A stretch of DNA of 64,000 nt from Echiichthys vipera (taxonomy: Eukaryota; Chordata; Actinopteri; Perciformes; Trachinidae). Positions 47,651 to 61,034 of the stretch are shown here, piece by piece (within the stretch, counting starts at the first letter, position 1; the number at the start of each line of letters is the position of its first letter). The position numbers and the translations under genes were made by a program. Where the stretch lies: positions 8,061,592 through 8,125,591 of the forward strand of contig OY829657.1 in NCBI GenBank assembly GCA_963691815.1. The letters are read 5' to 3'. The notes beneath the pieces are model-generated. The model worked only from the letters and a program-made list of their open reading frames with translations. It had not been told where the DNA came from and did not search any database.

Positions 47651-50037
47651 ATGTGGGCAACACCAAAAGTTTCTTTCTCTCACAACATGTTCTCTCCACT
47701 GACCTCAAACAACCAAATACCTGTCAGGTCAATTTCTTCCACCCAACTTTCTGTGTCACGGCCTCAGTCCATCCCTCTCTCCTTAACCTAGACGTGTTAG
47801 CCTCGGCAGCCTGATTAGAGGGGGCAGGTAGAGGAGATCCCTTAAAGAAACTGGGACGAATCCTAAAAATGCTGCCAGCCCGGCCCCAGATGTCTGCATG
47901 AGGGAGGACTGTGAAGCTACAGACTTCACCTCGATTTACATGCAGAAGTGAGACATGCTCACCGGAGAGGCCAAGGGTGAGAAACAAAAAAATCTGTAAC
48001 CGCACATATCGATCACAACTGGTGCTTCAAATTGATTTCTGCCAGACTCGAGGGAAAATCATGTGAACTTCTCCGTGTACTGCCAAGTTTTTTTAGGAGC
48101 AAGAACTTCTCTTTTCAGTATACTCTCGAAAGGTTCACAGGTAGACACAGAGTGCGCTTAAGCACTAAGACATTCTTCAAAACCTCTTCATAATTCTCAC
48201 TGGTGTCACTTAGTTGTTGTTGTTGTGTCTTAGTTATGCAATTAGGAGTTGTAACAATAGGAAAGCAGATAATCAATAACATGTCTGTCCTGGTGACAGC
48301 TCTTCTGTATTACACAGTGTGCAGGACACCTGTTACTATCACCATCCGTATGTATCATCATCAGTCTGTTTGAAAATATTCCTCTTCATCTCCTCTATCC
48401 TGCAACATGAGATTTTAGGCGGGCCAAATGTTTTCTTCTGCCATATTGTGCTCGTGTTAATGTTAATTTGGCTGTTTCTGAGGCAACTTTAGTGATGTTT
48501 TTTTAGTTTCTCATTGTGTAGAGGGGTTTATTTTGTGTTGTTTGGCCTTAATATGAGGCAGACTTTTGAGGTTGATGAGGCTGTTTGTTTGACATCAAGA
48601 TGAAACGATGAATCGATTCAATCCATATCAAAACAGTCGCTGGTTAATGTTCTTTCTAATCAAGTAATCGACCAATCGTTGCATCTCTTAGAGCTTCAGT
48701 ACTCCATCAATTTAGTATTGCTCTCCTATGACATCGTTTTATTAAAAAAAGATCAAATTTGATGCAGTAGAACCAGAGATATCCTCGCTATATGTTTATT
48801 TTTATTTGGCAAAGCCTGGAGCCTACATCATCCACAATGCAACTCAACCACCAACAGTTTGGTCATAGATTCACGGGTGTCTGCTTGTAGCAGCTAATGA
48901 AGCCTCGAGCCACTATAGCCTCAAGCAGAGATGAGAAGCAGGCTGATCTGGTTATAACACTTCTTTCTAACTCAAAACTTTCAAACTTTTGGTCTTCTGC
49001 TCTAACCAGCGCGGACTCAAGTGACATAATTTGAGGCGGTTTTAATCAGACTTCACACAGCTCCCACTGGAGCCACAAACATGCAGTAGTTCTCCCCCAC
49101 ACCCGTAAACAGGCTTTGATGTGTAAAACTGATACCTGCCTCAAAACTCCCATATGGGTCGGGCCCTACTGCCGACATGATCTATTAGCAGAGTATAATT
49201 TCTATGTCTGATAGTATTAATTTTCCCCATTATTTATGACATATGTCTGCACGTATTTCCCTATGAATGCATAGATTTTCTTACTGACAGTCTAATTAGC
49301 AGCAGCAAGAATGTTTTGAAAGACGTATAGGCGAGACATCAGGGAGTGTAAATGCTTAACGCTTTGTCTGGAGGGAAAATTGAAGTGTGACATTCTGTAG
49401 TAGATCCTTTGGGGGCTGCATAGAAAATGTGAGTTCTGGTTAAAGGAACTTCCATCCCCATATATATTTAAAAGATGGCAAAGAGATTGCTTGTGGGGTG
49501 ATATGAGCAACCGGCACTTTGTACTGTATTCAAGAGCACATGCAAGAAAATGTTATTTTTGACAAGTATGGTGTGTGATGTGAAAGAGGAGTGAAAGAGC
49601 ACGGGGAGCTTCCTCCCACACACAGCTGCTGTATCGATCTGCTGGACAACAGCAACAACTCGGCTTTCAGCCTCTAGTTGTGCAGGAACGATTTTCAGTG
49701 TTGTCATGTGGCGGCTCGACTTCCTTCAGTGGCTGTGTTTACATGCAGGAACATGATGAGCCATTTTTTATGTCTTACCGAGGTTAGTATTTACATGAAG
49801 CTTTGATATCTTTAAACACTTCTCCCATGGCCACAAATGCACAAATTGGGCATATTTGTAGTGACAGATAGTGTTTATGTAGGTGGGTGTGTCTGTGTGT
49901 CAGCGTGGCTGTGTGTGTATGTGTGAATGTGTGTGTATGAACGTATATATATATATATGTATGTCTCTGTGCATGACTGTGGGAGGGTTGGGTTCTTTTA
50001 ACTTTCTTCTCCTGATTTTATTTGATGTTTCTCTTTT
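47651..50037. other. Spacer, no gene seen
   Basis: No exon, RNA gene or clear repeat recognised. GTGTGT/TATATA patches lie near 49870-49965. Confidence 0.45.
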
Positions 50038-50116
50038 TCTGTACATCCCTGTGAGGCACTTTGCAATACTTTCTGTATGAAAAGCGCCGTATAAATAAAG
50101 GTTGATTTGATTTGAT
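50038..50116 (+). repeat. Retroelement 3' tail (GCGCCGTATAAATAAAG type)
   Basis: GTGAGGCACTTTGCAATACT and AAAAGCGCCGTATAAATAAA followed by (TTGAT)n are typical of an L2-like fish LINE or SINE 3' end. Confidence 0.6.
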
Positions 50117-51721
50117 ATTTACTGAGCTGTAAGAGCAACACAGGGATGTAGTCAAGGTGCCCTTTTCATTCAGACTTTAAAGCCCACATGGTAGTACAAA
50201 CTCATAGTTTGGTGTTAGATCCACCCAAAAGCATTTGAGTTGTTCTCTTTAGGGCTGCACCTAACAGTTAGTTTCATTATCAATCAATATGCATCATTTT
50301 CTCAATAAAAATGTATATTTTTCAGTCTGCAAAATACATGAAACATTTTGTTTTTAAGCCCATATTAAATTTGCTTTTCCCAACCAACAGTCCACAGAAA
50401 ACCAGCCAAGATTCACTTTTGAGAAGCTAGAAGAAGAAGAAGTAAATTTGAGGCATTTAACCAACACTGTTCTTATTCATCAGTGTCAAATTGGAGCTAT
50501 ATTTGGATGATGGATATGACCTTTTCCAAGATGGCAGGCTGAGCGAATGCAGGAGGGAACTATCAACGAGGGAAATGCTGTTGTTTAGTCTTAGCAGGGT
50601 TGGTTATGGTTAAATTATTTAAAAAGTAATGTTTTATTTCTTTTGCATATACAATTAATCTTTAATTCAAAGATCTTAAATGCTTCTTTTCATAATATGT
50701 TGTACCTTTTTAATATTCTTAAGTATTTCTGTCTAGATAAGACGAAAGTCCTCATATGTTTTTGCAAACAGTCCCGTAACAAAAAGCCTTTTCTGACGCC
50801 CTATATGACTGGTTATTCTATGAATACTTCATCAGATAAAATGTTAGCTTGGTAGGGAAAATGAAACATGAGGCAAAGGTCATGTGTCTCTACGACCATT
50901 ACACCACCATGACACCATTTGTCTCATTGCTTTCACCCTCCTGTAGCTTTACAGGGCTGTGCAAATCTTACAAGTGTCACAGTTGAAGGCAGCCGGAGCT
51001 ATTTGAAACCTCAACCTGTAGGCAGATCCCTGAGGCAGAGCTCAGAGACTAAGAAGCCCTCACAAGTGTGAGTAATGGTTCTGAATTACAGTCACTCTCT
51101 GGTGTAGAAAACCATGGTGAGCTCTATGCAGAGGTTCTGTGTCTGAATAACAGTGCCTAGGTAGCTACCTTGTGGTATGCTGATGCTCTGGTGGACACAC
51201 AGGGTCCAGGCCGCTGAGATGACACAATGCTTGATAAGAATTCAGAGCGACAGAGGACATCATCTTGGAAACCCTGGTAGAAATGCCGTCTCACCCCCCA
51301 GGCTGTTCTCAATCACTGCTCATAGTTATACCTTCAAGAGGTAAAGCACTATATCTAACCCACATACTGTATTTGTGAGCCAGGGCGTGCAGGGCTGCAA
51401 GTCGGGCAAAATAGCAGGGTGGATGAATGGATCAGACAAACACAGGACTTTCAGAAGACCGCTGTTCATGTCGGGTGTGGAAGCATGGTCAACAGGCGCG
51501 TTTCCATGGGGGTACAATTCAGCCACTGGGAAAGGTGCAGAGCACGCCCTCTCAAAAGTCCTCTCACTCGCCATGTTTCCATTTTTTTTTAAAAAAAAGC
51601 CTGGGAGGGACTTACGAGACTATGAACAGGGCACCCGAAATTGTGCCTTTTATCCGTAAATTCAATGTTACACAGACAGCAAATATCATTTACCGACATG
51701 TTGTTTGCTTTCTGAGCTTTA

Positions 51722-51769
51722 CCTTAAAGAACGGGGCACGGTACGGATGGACAGTGTGAGTGCGCCCTT
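51722..51769. repeat. Solo PIF/Harbinger terminus
   Basis: TTAAAGAACGGGGCACGGTA...ACAGTGTGAGTGCGCCCTTA matches the right end of 46110-46691. No matching left end was found nearby. Confidence 0.5.
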
Positions 51770-51962
51770 AAATTTGAGTGTACACCCACATCAGACTGTT
51801 ACCATCTAGTCTCTGTCAGTGTCTTATATCTGTGTTATTTTGTCCTTTTCTGGGAATTTGTCTGAATGTTCCGACATATTTCGATGTGTTTCCATGATGT
51901 TTGTTCTGTCCGTCGTTGCCGCCATCACAGTGTGGCTCAATGAAACTGCATTGTCTTTCCAG

Positions 51963-53799
51963 GTGGCGAGCGTAACTGTGGAGTACATGAGCTGATCTGC
52001 GTCAGAAAAGGTAGGGCAGATCAGAGCTCTGGGAGGTTGACCTTTGACCCCACACTCCAGCTTCCTCATCAGCCTACATCACTTAAACTGTCACCGTTAA
52101 CGCTCGTCCTTGTCCTCACTGTGTTCTGTGTTAGCTGTGCTGCCTTCACTGTCGTCCGGCTGTGCCATTTGTTAGTGCCTTGTTTCGTTGTATGTGCTCA
52201 CTGCTTGTGTCCATTGTTTTAACTTCAGCCGTCGACTGAATTGTTTACAATGAATGTCATATTCTTTCAAGGCCGACCAAGTAGGAGAAAAGACCTTTTA
52301 GGCATGAAAGATGGATTTTGTCCTGACACACATCCGTCTACAGTTGTTAGGGAGATTGAGGCTCTTTCAGTGTCTTTAATTGTGCTATAAGTCACTCAAA
52401 AATAAACATTCGTGCTTATTTAAGTTAATAAAGTTAAGCTCTAGTTAGACAAGAGTACATAGTGAATAATATGGTAATGCTTAAAATGAAAGCCATCAAA
52501 TTACAGTGTAACATTTTGTACAATGGAGGAACCGATACTTAATGGGTACTCGTTACACATGTATGTTAAGGATGGACATAGAAAGAAGTTATATCCCAAA
52601 TAATATTTAAAGCACTGTACATATTGAATAATTACAGGGTGCAGACAGGGGAATAAAATGTTTTTGCCTTTATTTTCTTAAACAATAGCAAAGTTGTGAA
52701 AAGGAGCCTTATTTATACGTGGCACAAATACACAAAAAGGGGGTATATATTTAAAAATAAATAAATAATGAACATAGTCAAACCTAATTATTGATTAAAT
52801 TGGTTTCTAAGTTAGAAGTTGTTGTTTCCATGGACCCCAAAACTACGTTACTGTTCCCCAGTGTTTTATCATAATTTTAAAAACATAATATTTCATAGCT
52901 ATTTCTATAAAGACACAACCTCATCACAGGTTTTATTTTACAATTTAATTTCTCAAAGTATTGTATTGTAGTAATAATTTTCTTTAAAATGATATTGGCA
53001 TTGTAGGTTCTCACATGGTAACTAGGCACCTCTCATACCCTTCATTCATTCATTCATCTTCAACCGCTTTCCCTGTCAGGGTCGGGGGGCGCTGGAGCCG
53101 ATCCCCGCTGACATCGGGCGCGAGGCGGGGTACACCCTGGACAGGACGCAGGGCACATAGAGACGAACAGAGACAGACAACCATTCACACCTAAGGGCAA
53201 TTTTAGAGTCATCAATGAACCGAACACCTGCACGTCTTTGGATTGTGGGAGGAAACCGGAGAACCCGGAGAAAACCCACGCAGACACGGGGAGAACAAGC
53301 AAACTCCGCACAAAAAGGCCCCAATGGGGATGTTACTGTTGCTTTATTGTGGATTTCTATTAAATAATTGCGTGAAGAAGACCTAAATGGATAAACCAAA
53401 TTTCACTATATGGGTGATTGTGAAGTTTAAGTTTGTAACATCTACGTAGAAACACATGTCGCACCTCGTCAAGACACAAAAATGAATAGATTTATTTTTG
53501 ATTTGTGATTTACGTAACTGCACGCATTAAAGGTCATGATGTTGCTGCAACTGTAAAGTTCTGTAATAACAAGCTTTTAACAAATCATTCCAGCTAGCAT
53601 AATCACAATTGTGCATGTTGAGTAAGAGCACTTAGTGCCTCTCTTTGCCATGGCAGTATTCATATTCTGGATGGAGATGACTCTTTTAACCCAAATAAAT
53701 GGATAGAGGGTGCTTATCACAGTGTAGAGCCAGCTGAATGGTCTAGTTGTGTAAGTGTGTGCATGTTGAATCATTTGGGTTATCCTATTTGTTGTGTGA

Positions 53800-53845
<46 letters not shown>

Positions 53846-56800
53846 ACAGCAGGTACTGCGCTCTGAGGCCCTGTTTGAACATGTGTGGGAGTGTGTATGG
53901 AAGTGCTGGTGAGAGAGCTGATGGACTGTCTGTGGAGTGAGTGGGTGTCTTTGTAGTTTTGAGATGGTTTTGTACTTTTTGACATTCAACATGGCAACGG
54001 TTTCCATGCGGACCGAACGCAACAAAGACAATAGAAACATGCAACAATGAATGAAAAAAGTACCAACAGTATTCACCAACAGGGACAATAGAGCAACTCA
54101 CAGAACTAAAACAGTCATGTGCAGTATACAGGCCTGTATGAGTAGATTATTAGTTGCACAGTGAGGGGCTCCCACTTGTACAACATGTACAGGTATGTGC
54201 ATATACTATCAAATACCTCCCAAATATCCTCCTAAACCTAAACAGTACTGACTATTTTAGCCACTGACTTTTTTAGCCACATACCTGAAGTCAGGTCGCC
54301 ATGGCAACAGGGTCAGCTGAGTAGCCCAGATCTCCTTTTCCCCAAGCTATGTCTTCTAGCTCCTCCTACAGGATCTAAGTGTTCCCCGGCACTGTGGGAA
54401 ATGTAGTTCCTTCAGTGTGTCCTGTGTTTGTACCTCTGTCACAAATCCCCTACCTCTGATTATTGATATGTCTTTGATTGTCTGGATTATGAGGGTGAAA
54501 TTATAAACAGTCTTTATTGGCTCTAACTGAACATGTAGAGTATTTGTAGCCACTGTAGTTTGATTTCAGACCAACAAGGTGACTGTCGGATCCGGTCAAG
54601 ACCACCTGCTCCTTGTTTGGTTAGGGCAAGATGCTGCGCTGTGCAGAAACCTTTCAGTGACCTACATACCTTCTATTTGTTGAACACAATGAAGAGTCAA
54701 TGAGTCCTTACACTACAAGCAATTGCCCTAACGTAACCACTTCTTTCTGTGGTGGCACAGTGGTGTGGTGGTTAGCACTGACGCCTCATAGCAAGAGGGT
54801 TCTTGGTTCGAATCGAATGGTGCCCTCCTGTGTGGAGTTTGCATGTTCTCCCCGTGTCTGCGTGGGTTTTCTCCGGGTTCTCCGGCTTCCTCCCACATTC
54901 CAAAGACATGCATGTGTTAATTGGTTACTCTAAATTGCCCGTAGGTGTGTATGAGTATGAATAGTTGTTTGTCTTTATGTGCCCTGCGATATACTGGCGT
55001 CCTGTCCAGGGTGTACCCCTACCCCATCACGCCTGATGTCAGCTGGGATTGGCTCCAGCACCCCCACTCCCTTCTTTCTGTCATTAAGCTATGTCAAAAA
55101 AAGTTATTCATTTTCAATATTACGTGTCATCTACTGAGGGAGATAGAGTCAAGTAGACTTTCTCGTCCAATTTCTAGCCTCCTCAATATTCAGTTTCTAC
55201 CTTAAACTGAGAGTCTCATACAAATCAGTTGGTGCACAAGGTTGATATCAACCTAAACAGGCTGCACTAAAACTTGAAAAAAAGAAAATTGATCAGTGCA
55301 ATGTTGTAGGCCGACAAAAGAAAATGAGACTTTACAGCTTTTTGAGAAAAACACATATGGAATGAACCTTTTTTGTAAACGTGTCTGTCCTTCGGCTGCG
55401 TTCTTCATTTCCTTATACTCTGCTGTTAATAAATACTCCTGTCTATATCGAGTTTTATGTTAAATTCCCTGGCTTCCATGTCAAACACCTATTTGTTTAA
55501 TATTTTTTTTAGTAGTCTGAACCTTAGACTCTGCGTCTTGGAGAATGGCGCAGACATTAATGTATGTCTCGACAGTTCTCCTTTAGCACACACCAAGCTG
55601 CAATGACATCTGTTGATTTCATTTTCATACTTGCATCATACGCCAGTAATCATATACCAGTCCTTTTTCTTGAGCTACAGTGAATTCATTATCTCTCACG
55701 TTTGCTTTTCATCTCCAATCACTCACTTTAAAGACTCTTAACACTGTAGATGGCTTTCCCACATGATTGGTCTCTGAGCTTCTTGTGCAAAAGAGTCGCT
55801 TGTTGTTGAATCTTCCTGTGAGTCATCATTCAGTCCCCCACACATCATCTAAGGGGGATTCTCATTATTTTAAGGGGCACATACAGTAGTGTGCTCATTA
55901 TGCTCATGTTCATGTTCAACAAACACATTATTTTTCTGTTTGAATATACCTTTATTTACCCTCTGACTGAAACGCGTTAGCACCTGTCTCTTTAAAGGGG
56001 CTGTTCTCAACATTCAGATCATTAATAAAGCAGTAAACAAATATATTCTATGCAATGAAGAATGAAGTCATTCTCCCTCTGCGCATGTTGTAATGTTGTC
56101 ATGAGTTTGTTTTGATAGTGGGTGCATGGAAGTGCCTTGTGTGTTGATATCAGATGCAGAGGTTTGTCCTAAAGCTGGTGAAAACTTTGCATAGGCAACA
56201 TTTGAGAGTATTTTGAGTACAGTACCTTTGGGCCCATGCATTTCTCTGTCGATTGAGCTTCTTGATGCTTTCAGAGAAGCATTTATAATTAAAAAGATAT
56301 GGAAATCTGACCTTTTCCAATAAAGGACACTTAATGAAATACAGTAGATTTGGCCGCTGCTATCAGCTAAAACTGAAGGCTATATGTGTGTGTGTGTACA
56401 TGTGTGTGTGTGGCTGCAGTATTTGTATCCTTAACAATAATGTCCAGTAGTCATTAATGCAAAGTCAAAACAGCTTACTTTAACTCGTTACGCTAACTAG
56501 TTTTAACCAAGAGCATGTGTTCTTCTTAAATCCTACAATTTTTTACTTATTATTTGACTGTTTCCAGTTAGTTCTAGTTAAAGGCTGTTTGAAAACTGAA
56601 TGAGAACATGACTGATGTAAGAATCTAAATGCTCTAAATGTCAGATTTGCGTTGGAATCAACAAGCAGGGACTCTCCGTTTCGTGAAATTATAAATGCAC
56701 AATGAGAAATCATGTTAGACATCATCCACCACGCATCGCCCACACTGCGTTACAGCACTTCTACTTCAGCGCTGGCATCTCGTCAAATGTTTGAGTTGTA

Positions 56801-58792
56801 GTCCTGAGTCAGGTAGCCAAAAGTAAAGAGAGAAACCGTCTGTAGACTTCTGTGATTGAATTTTATTCTCCCTGTTTGAGCCCGAGGGGAATTATACGGA
56901 GCACGTTCCCTCTCCATCTGTGCTGTGAATAGTCAACAGTGAGAAGCTGGTGCTGTGTGAGCAGACAGGCTTTCCCGCGGGATAACGCCTCCTTTCCCCA
57001 CCTCGCCATACGACCAAACATTGAGGACTACCAACGATAACCCAAGCTCATTACAGCACAGGCACATTTAACAAATACTCAAACAGTATTGTGCTTTTTT
57101 GTTGTTGTTGTAAAAACAAAGCTGCATTCTTTTTTTTTTGACTGGAAATAAGAGCAGTCTCTCCAGCAGGTGTAGCGTTCCTTTCTTGTTCTTGAGTCTG
57201 GCTGTTATGTAACAATAATACTGTTAAAGAACAATTAACAGCTCCTTGTTTTCATAATGGAGAAGTAAGGTAAATATAATTAAGCCGGTGTAAGTAGTCA
57301 GCGTTAACTACGCTACGGACTAGAATAAAGTTCAGGCAGTGAAGTTGTCCCCAGTGACAGCGGTTAATTGTTGCAGGCATTATATGGACATTACATAAAT
57401 AACAGGAAACATCACCGCCATCAGTGATCGCAAAACAAGATGTCATCTAAGTACACTTCCTTGCCAAATGAGCTCATTATTGTCCATCTGTACCAAGGCA
57501 ATAATTTGGTTTAATTGAACAAATGGGCTTAATTCTTCGCTGTGAATGAGCTCAGCAGTAATTTGAGGAGGGAACAAAGTATTCTTTCTAATCGCACCAA
57601 ATATGCTGTTGCACTTTTCTCCTTTGCCATTATAGTGTGTCTTTCATTCAGTGGTATTTTTTTTTTAAAGATCATTTTTTGGGCAGTTTTTCAAGCCTTT
57701 ATTAGATAGGACAGACAGGAAATGGGGTGAGAGAGAGAGAGAGAGAGAGAGATACATGCAGCAAATGGCCGCAAGTCAGAGTTGAATCTGCAGCCGCTGC
57801 CTCGAGGACCTTCAGCCATTTTACTGCTTTAACCACTGAGCCACCGGCTGCCCCTTCAGTGGTATGTTTTACAGTGAATTTCTAGACATGTGCTAATGTA
57901 GAGGATGTAAATCTATATATAGGTATATTATTTTGTTTTTGTTTTAAGATTTGTGTAAAATTACAGTGACCCTGAAGATATCATTCCAGCTATCTCAGCT
58001 TGTGCTTGGAGCCTTGAGAAGAACGCTCCATTTATTCCTATGAAAGAGGCGGTAGCGCCGGATGTAGCGGCGCGCACCACTCAGATTGGCCTCGCTGCGC
58101 TCCACTGACCTCTCAAAAGCGCAACCAATGAGATAGAAGCTCTGACTGTGACATTATGTTTCCTAGGCAAGCAGAGGGCGACATCGAGCCGGTTAGAAAG
58201 GTGGAGGAAAACGTATAATTTGTGTGTTTCCTGAATTATTTAACGTTACATTAAAGTCGTTTCACGATCTGGGAAGAAAACGTGACGCTTGGAGGTTCAC
58301 AGCAGTTACACTAGGTTTGTGAATAGGAGGTTTAGGAGCTAACGGTTGTATAATACCTGTTTTAGCCGTGTACTGGGTCTCTGCGCCCAACCTCACGGTG
58401 AGCCCAGGGCAAAAAGCTAATCATGTGAAGGCCCCTTTAATGACATAAGAAACTATGCATCACCAACTGTGGACATGTATCAGGCAGGGAGGGTCTTACT
58501 TAATCACGACACTGGTTGCATGATGGGAGTTGTAGGGTTTCTGGAGCTTGGCCCATACTGGTGAGGAAAACTCAAAATGTTGCTGTCTCTGTTTCTTTGA
58601 TTTTGTTTTTTTTATATATTTCTCTTATAAGGCAGTAGTTTGTAGAAGTGGGGCTGTATAAAAATAATCCTATAATAATACAAATAATATAGGATTTTAG
58701 TATTTGGGATTTAATTCATATATAAGTAAGTATATGCATAGTTTAACTTTGATCAGCTTCAAACATGAGCTCAACTGGTAGAGTCTGGGGTA

Positions 58793-58870
<78 letters not shown>

Positions 58871-61034
58871 CCAACTCCTTCTCACCTTAATCCCGTGGGT
58901 GTTGGAGAGAATACAGAGCGGTGAACAAGTTTGTTTTTTCCATCAAACTTTGGTAAAGTTTGTATGCATGTGTGGTGTTCATACATAAAATCCACGGTGC
59001 AGTCTGCATGTTACACTGTGAATACAATACCTCCTTTGCAACACTCGTCCGTAACAAGAGAGATAATACGCCGTGTCATCCCCTAATGCACCACACTTTC
59101 CACTCTTTCCTGATCCCTATTGTCCTTACTGACGGCGTGACGCGCACACGATGTGGCAATTTTATTTGATCGTTAATTTGCAAAGACACGATCACCCCGC
59201 ATGTATAAGTCTTTGCAATGAGTCACACTCAGCATAATGGCTTTAATAGACGGCTGTTATTGCCTTCGAAGCCTTTAGCCGTGTCTGAATCGCACGAGTG
59301 CACTTCCCTCCCTAAATTATGGACAGTGCATCATCCATTAAGCTATGAAAATGTATCCCCGCTCGTTGGACAATTAACTCCACTGACAGCACAAATCAAG
59401 ATCCAGTGTGTGTGTTTAGCGGCGCTTCCATGACAGCTGTTTGCATTGATTTCACACACATGTGGTTCTCTGTGTTTCTTTTTAGCACTGCCGTCTTGTA
59501 ACGTGTGACGGCCTGTGAACAGTCAGTGACCCCCTCCTCCTCTCCGTGTCCCTGATTGCGACATGTCATTTTTCCGCCATAAAATGTCAAATTAATTTCC
59601 TGAACTCCCTGCAGGAGGTGACGATCAATCCCCGGGATTGAAGGTTGATTGCTCCTGAACTTTTGTAAAGGTTGTTGTTAAATGCTCTCTTTTATGACTG
59701 TAGCGTGGTGCGGTGTGTTATGTTTGAAAGGGTTACATCAAACGGTTGAAGACAAAGGTGTTACGCTCATTTGATAGCTTTGATGTCACAAGAGTGGATC
59801 CACTACCAGAGAGAGGAACAAAAGAAAGACGTACCGGGAGCTAAGACAGGAATTCTGCCCGGTGACCAGACCTGATGATCTGATAACGCCTCAGCGAAGG
59901 TGTTGGAAGGTCAAACATGAGGTGGAAGGTCAAACAGCTGACTCTCATCTCTCAGACTGTCTTCATTGGGCTTTTTACGGATCCCGTCTGAATATCTGAT
60001 GATGTTTGTTTCCAAACCAAACCGCGTCTGCTGACTGTGGCAGTCGCTGTTGCATTTAATGAGACTCGCCTGTGTGTCTGGAGTCTGGACTGATGATGCA
60101 CCTGAACCTGTTGCTATGGCAACTAACCGGATATGTTTCTACAGCGACTCTCTCTTTCTCCCCCTCTTTCTCTCTCTCACTCTCATCAACATATTTTTTG
60201 TCATTTTCATGTAAGCTTACTTTGATAACCTTTCTCCTCCAAATTAAAAGTATATGCAACATTTTACAATATTTTTTAAATACACTGGACAATAAATGAC
60301 CAAAACTATACAGTGGAAATCACTTATTGATCGCCGTTACAATGATCAACCCCTTATACGGATCAAAAAGCTATTGGGACAGAATCCTTCCAATGTTGTT
60401 TCAATAATTTGCTTTTATTTTTCTCTCTTTTGAATAAGATTAGAATATTTTATGAATATTTTTGTTTTCTGCTACCAGTCTGCCATTGATAGACTACAGT
60501 TTATTTTCAGGCCTGTTAAACTAAAACTAAACTAAACTAAACTAAACTAAACTAAACTAAACACTATGCATTATACTGTTTTAGCCTTAGCTGAGTTATA
60601 ACTTAAACAAAAGTAAGCTGTATTTTAAGTGTTTCAAACATCTGTACTGTACTTGACACAGTCAAAAAAATCCATTTAATATCTAATAATATACAAATGT
60701 CAATAAGATGGTAATCTACATGAGAAATAAAGAAAACAATGGTAACTATCTACTTAAAGTGATCAATTTGACCTGGACAGACATGATCACAACAAGTGTG
60801 TTCCCATTGTACCAAATTAGTTTTTATTATAGCGCGCTCGTATTTAACAGCAGCAACTTTACCTTTAAATTTCCGTCTCAGTTTCTCCAGAGGTGCTGGG
60901 GTTTCTGACGGCCATCGGACTCTTCATCATCCTCATGACCCTCCTGTTCTGGTACCTCAACAACAAGTTGGCGCTGGACAACCCAGGGAGCCTCCAGTGC
61001 CTCGATGACTTCAGGAAAAAAACTGAACTACAAG
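51963..61034 (+). CDS. syt14: Synaptotagmin-14/16-type protein, two early exons (partial)
   Basis: Exon 51963-52010 (48 bp) encodes GGERNCGVHELICVRK. Exon 60882-61034 (153 bp) encodes VSPEVLGFLTAIGLFIILM, TLLFWYLNNKLALDNPGS and QCLDDFRKKTELQ. The junction is in phase (AAA G / TT TCT CCA). Human SYT14, from memory, begins MAIEGGERTCGVHELICIRK and continues VSPEAVGFLSAVGVFIILM, a close match. The second exon carries the single transmembrane helix near the N-terminus. SYT14/16 proteins act in membrane traffic and have C2 domains without normal Ca ligands; those domains lie beyond the window. The first exon (Met and four residues) was not found. SYT16 is the ohnolog and cannot be fully excluded. 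Confidence 0.85.
53041..53312 (-). mobile_element. tRNA-derived teleost SINE, copy 4
   Basis: (TTCA)n tail, CATCTTCAACCGCTTTCCCT, GTACACCCTGGACAGGACGC and GGGGAGAACAAGCAAACTCC in reverse orientation. The tRNA head is absent. It lies in the long syt14 intron. Confidence 0.8.
54752..55070 (+). mobile_element. tRNA-derived teleost SINE, copy 5 (with head)
   Basis: GTGGCACAGTGGTGTGGTGG (A-box side), CTTGGTTCGAATCG (B box), TTTGCATGTTCTCCCCGTG, GGCGTCCTGTCCAGGGTGTA. It lies in the long syt14 intron. Confidence 0.85.
55868..56340. mobile_element. Diverged MITE of the TTAA family
   Basis: TTTTAAGGGGCACATACAG at the left, ACCCTCTGACTGAAACGC and CACCTGTCTCTTTAAAGGGG inside, AATAAAGGACACTTAA at the right. 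This is the layout of 28539-28964 with more change. Confidence 0.5.
57655..57858 (-). mobile_element. tRNA-derived SINE of a fourth type
   Basis: On the minus strand GGGGCAGCCGGTGGCTCAGT and GGCTGCAGATTCAACTCTGA form A- and B-box-like segments. A (GA)n run and CCTGTCTGTCCTATCTAATA follow. Confidence 0.6.
58020..58420. other. CpG-rich block in the syt14 intron
   Basis: The AT-rich intron is interrupted by GGCGGTAGCGCCGGATGTAG, CGGCGCGCACC, GCGACATCGAGCCGG and further CpGs. I see no open frame or splice pair. It could be an unmethylated CpG island or promoter, or part of a repeat, since the text after 58430 looks repeat-like. Confidence 0.4.
58798..58867. repeat. (CT)n microsatellite, about 70 bp
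   Basis: Uninterrupted CT run in the syt14 intron. A pentanucleotide (AACTA)n run lies further on at 60524-60561. Confidence 0.97.
58900..60881. other. End of syt14 intron, no gene seen
   Basis: Short random frames and the (AACTA)n run only. No repeat family recognised. Confidence 0.45.

Noticed and set aside
54752..54830. tRNA gene
   Set aside because: A- and B-box-like sequences are present, but they belong to the SINE head and do not fold into a cloverleaf with matching acceptor stem.
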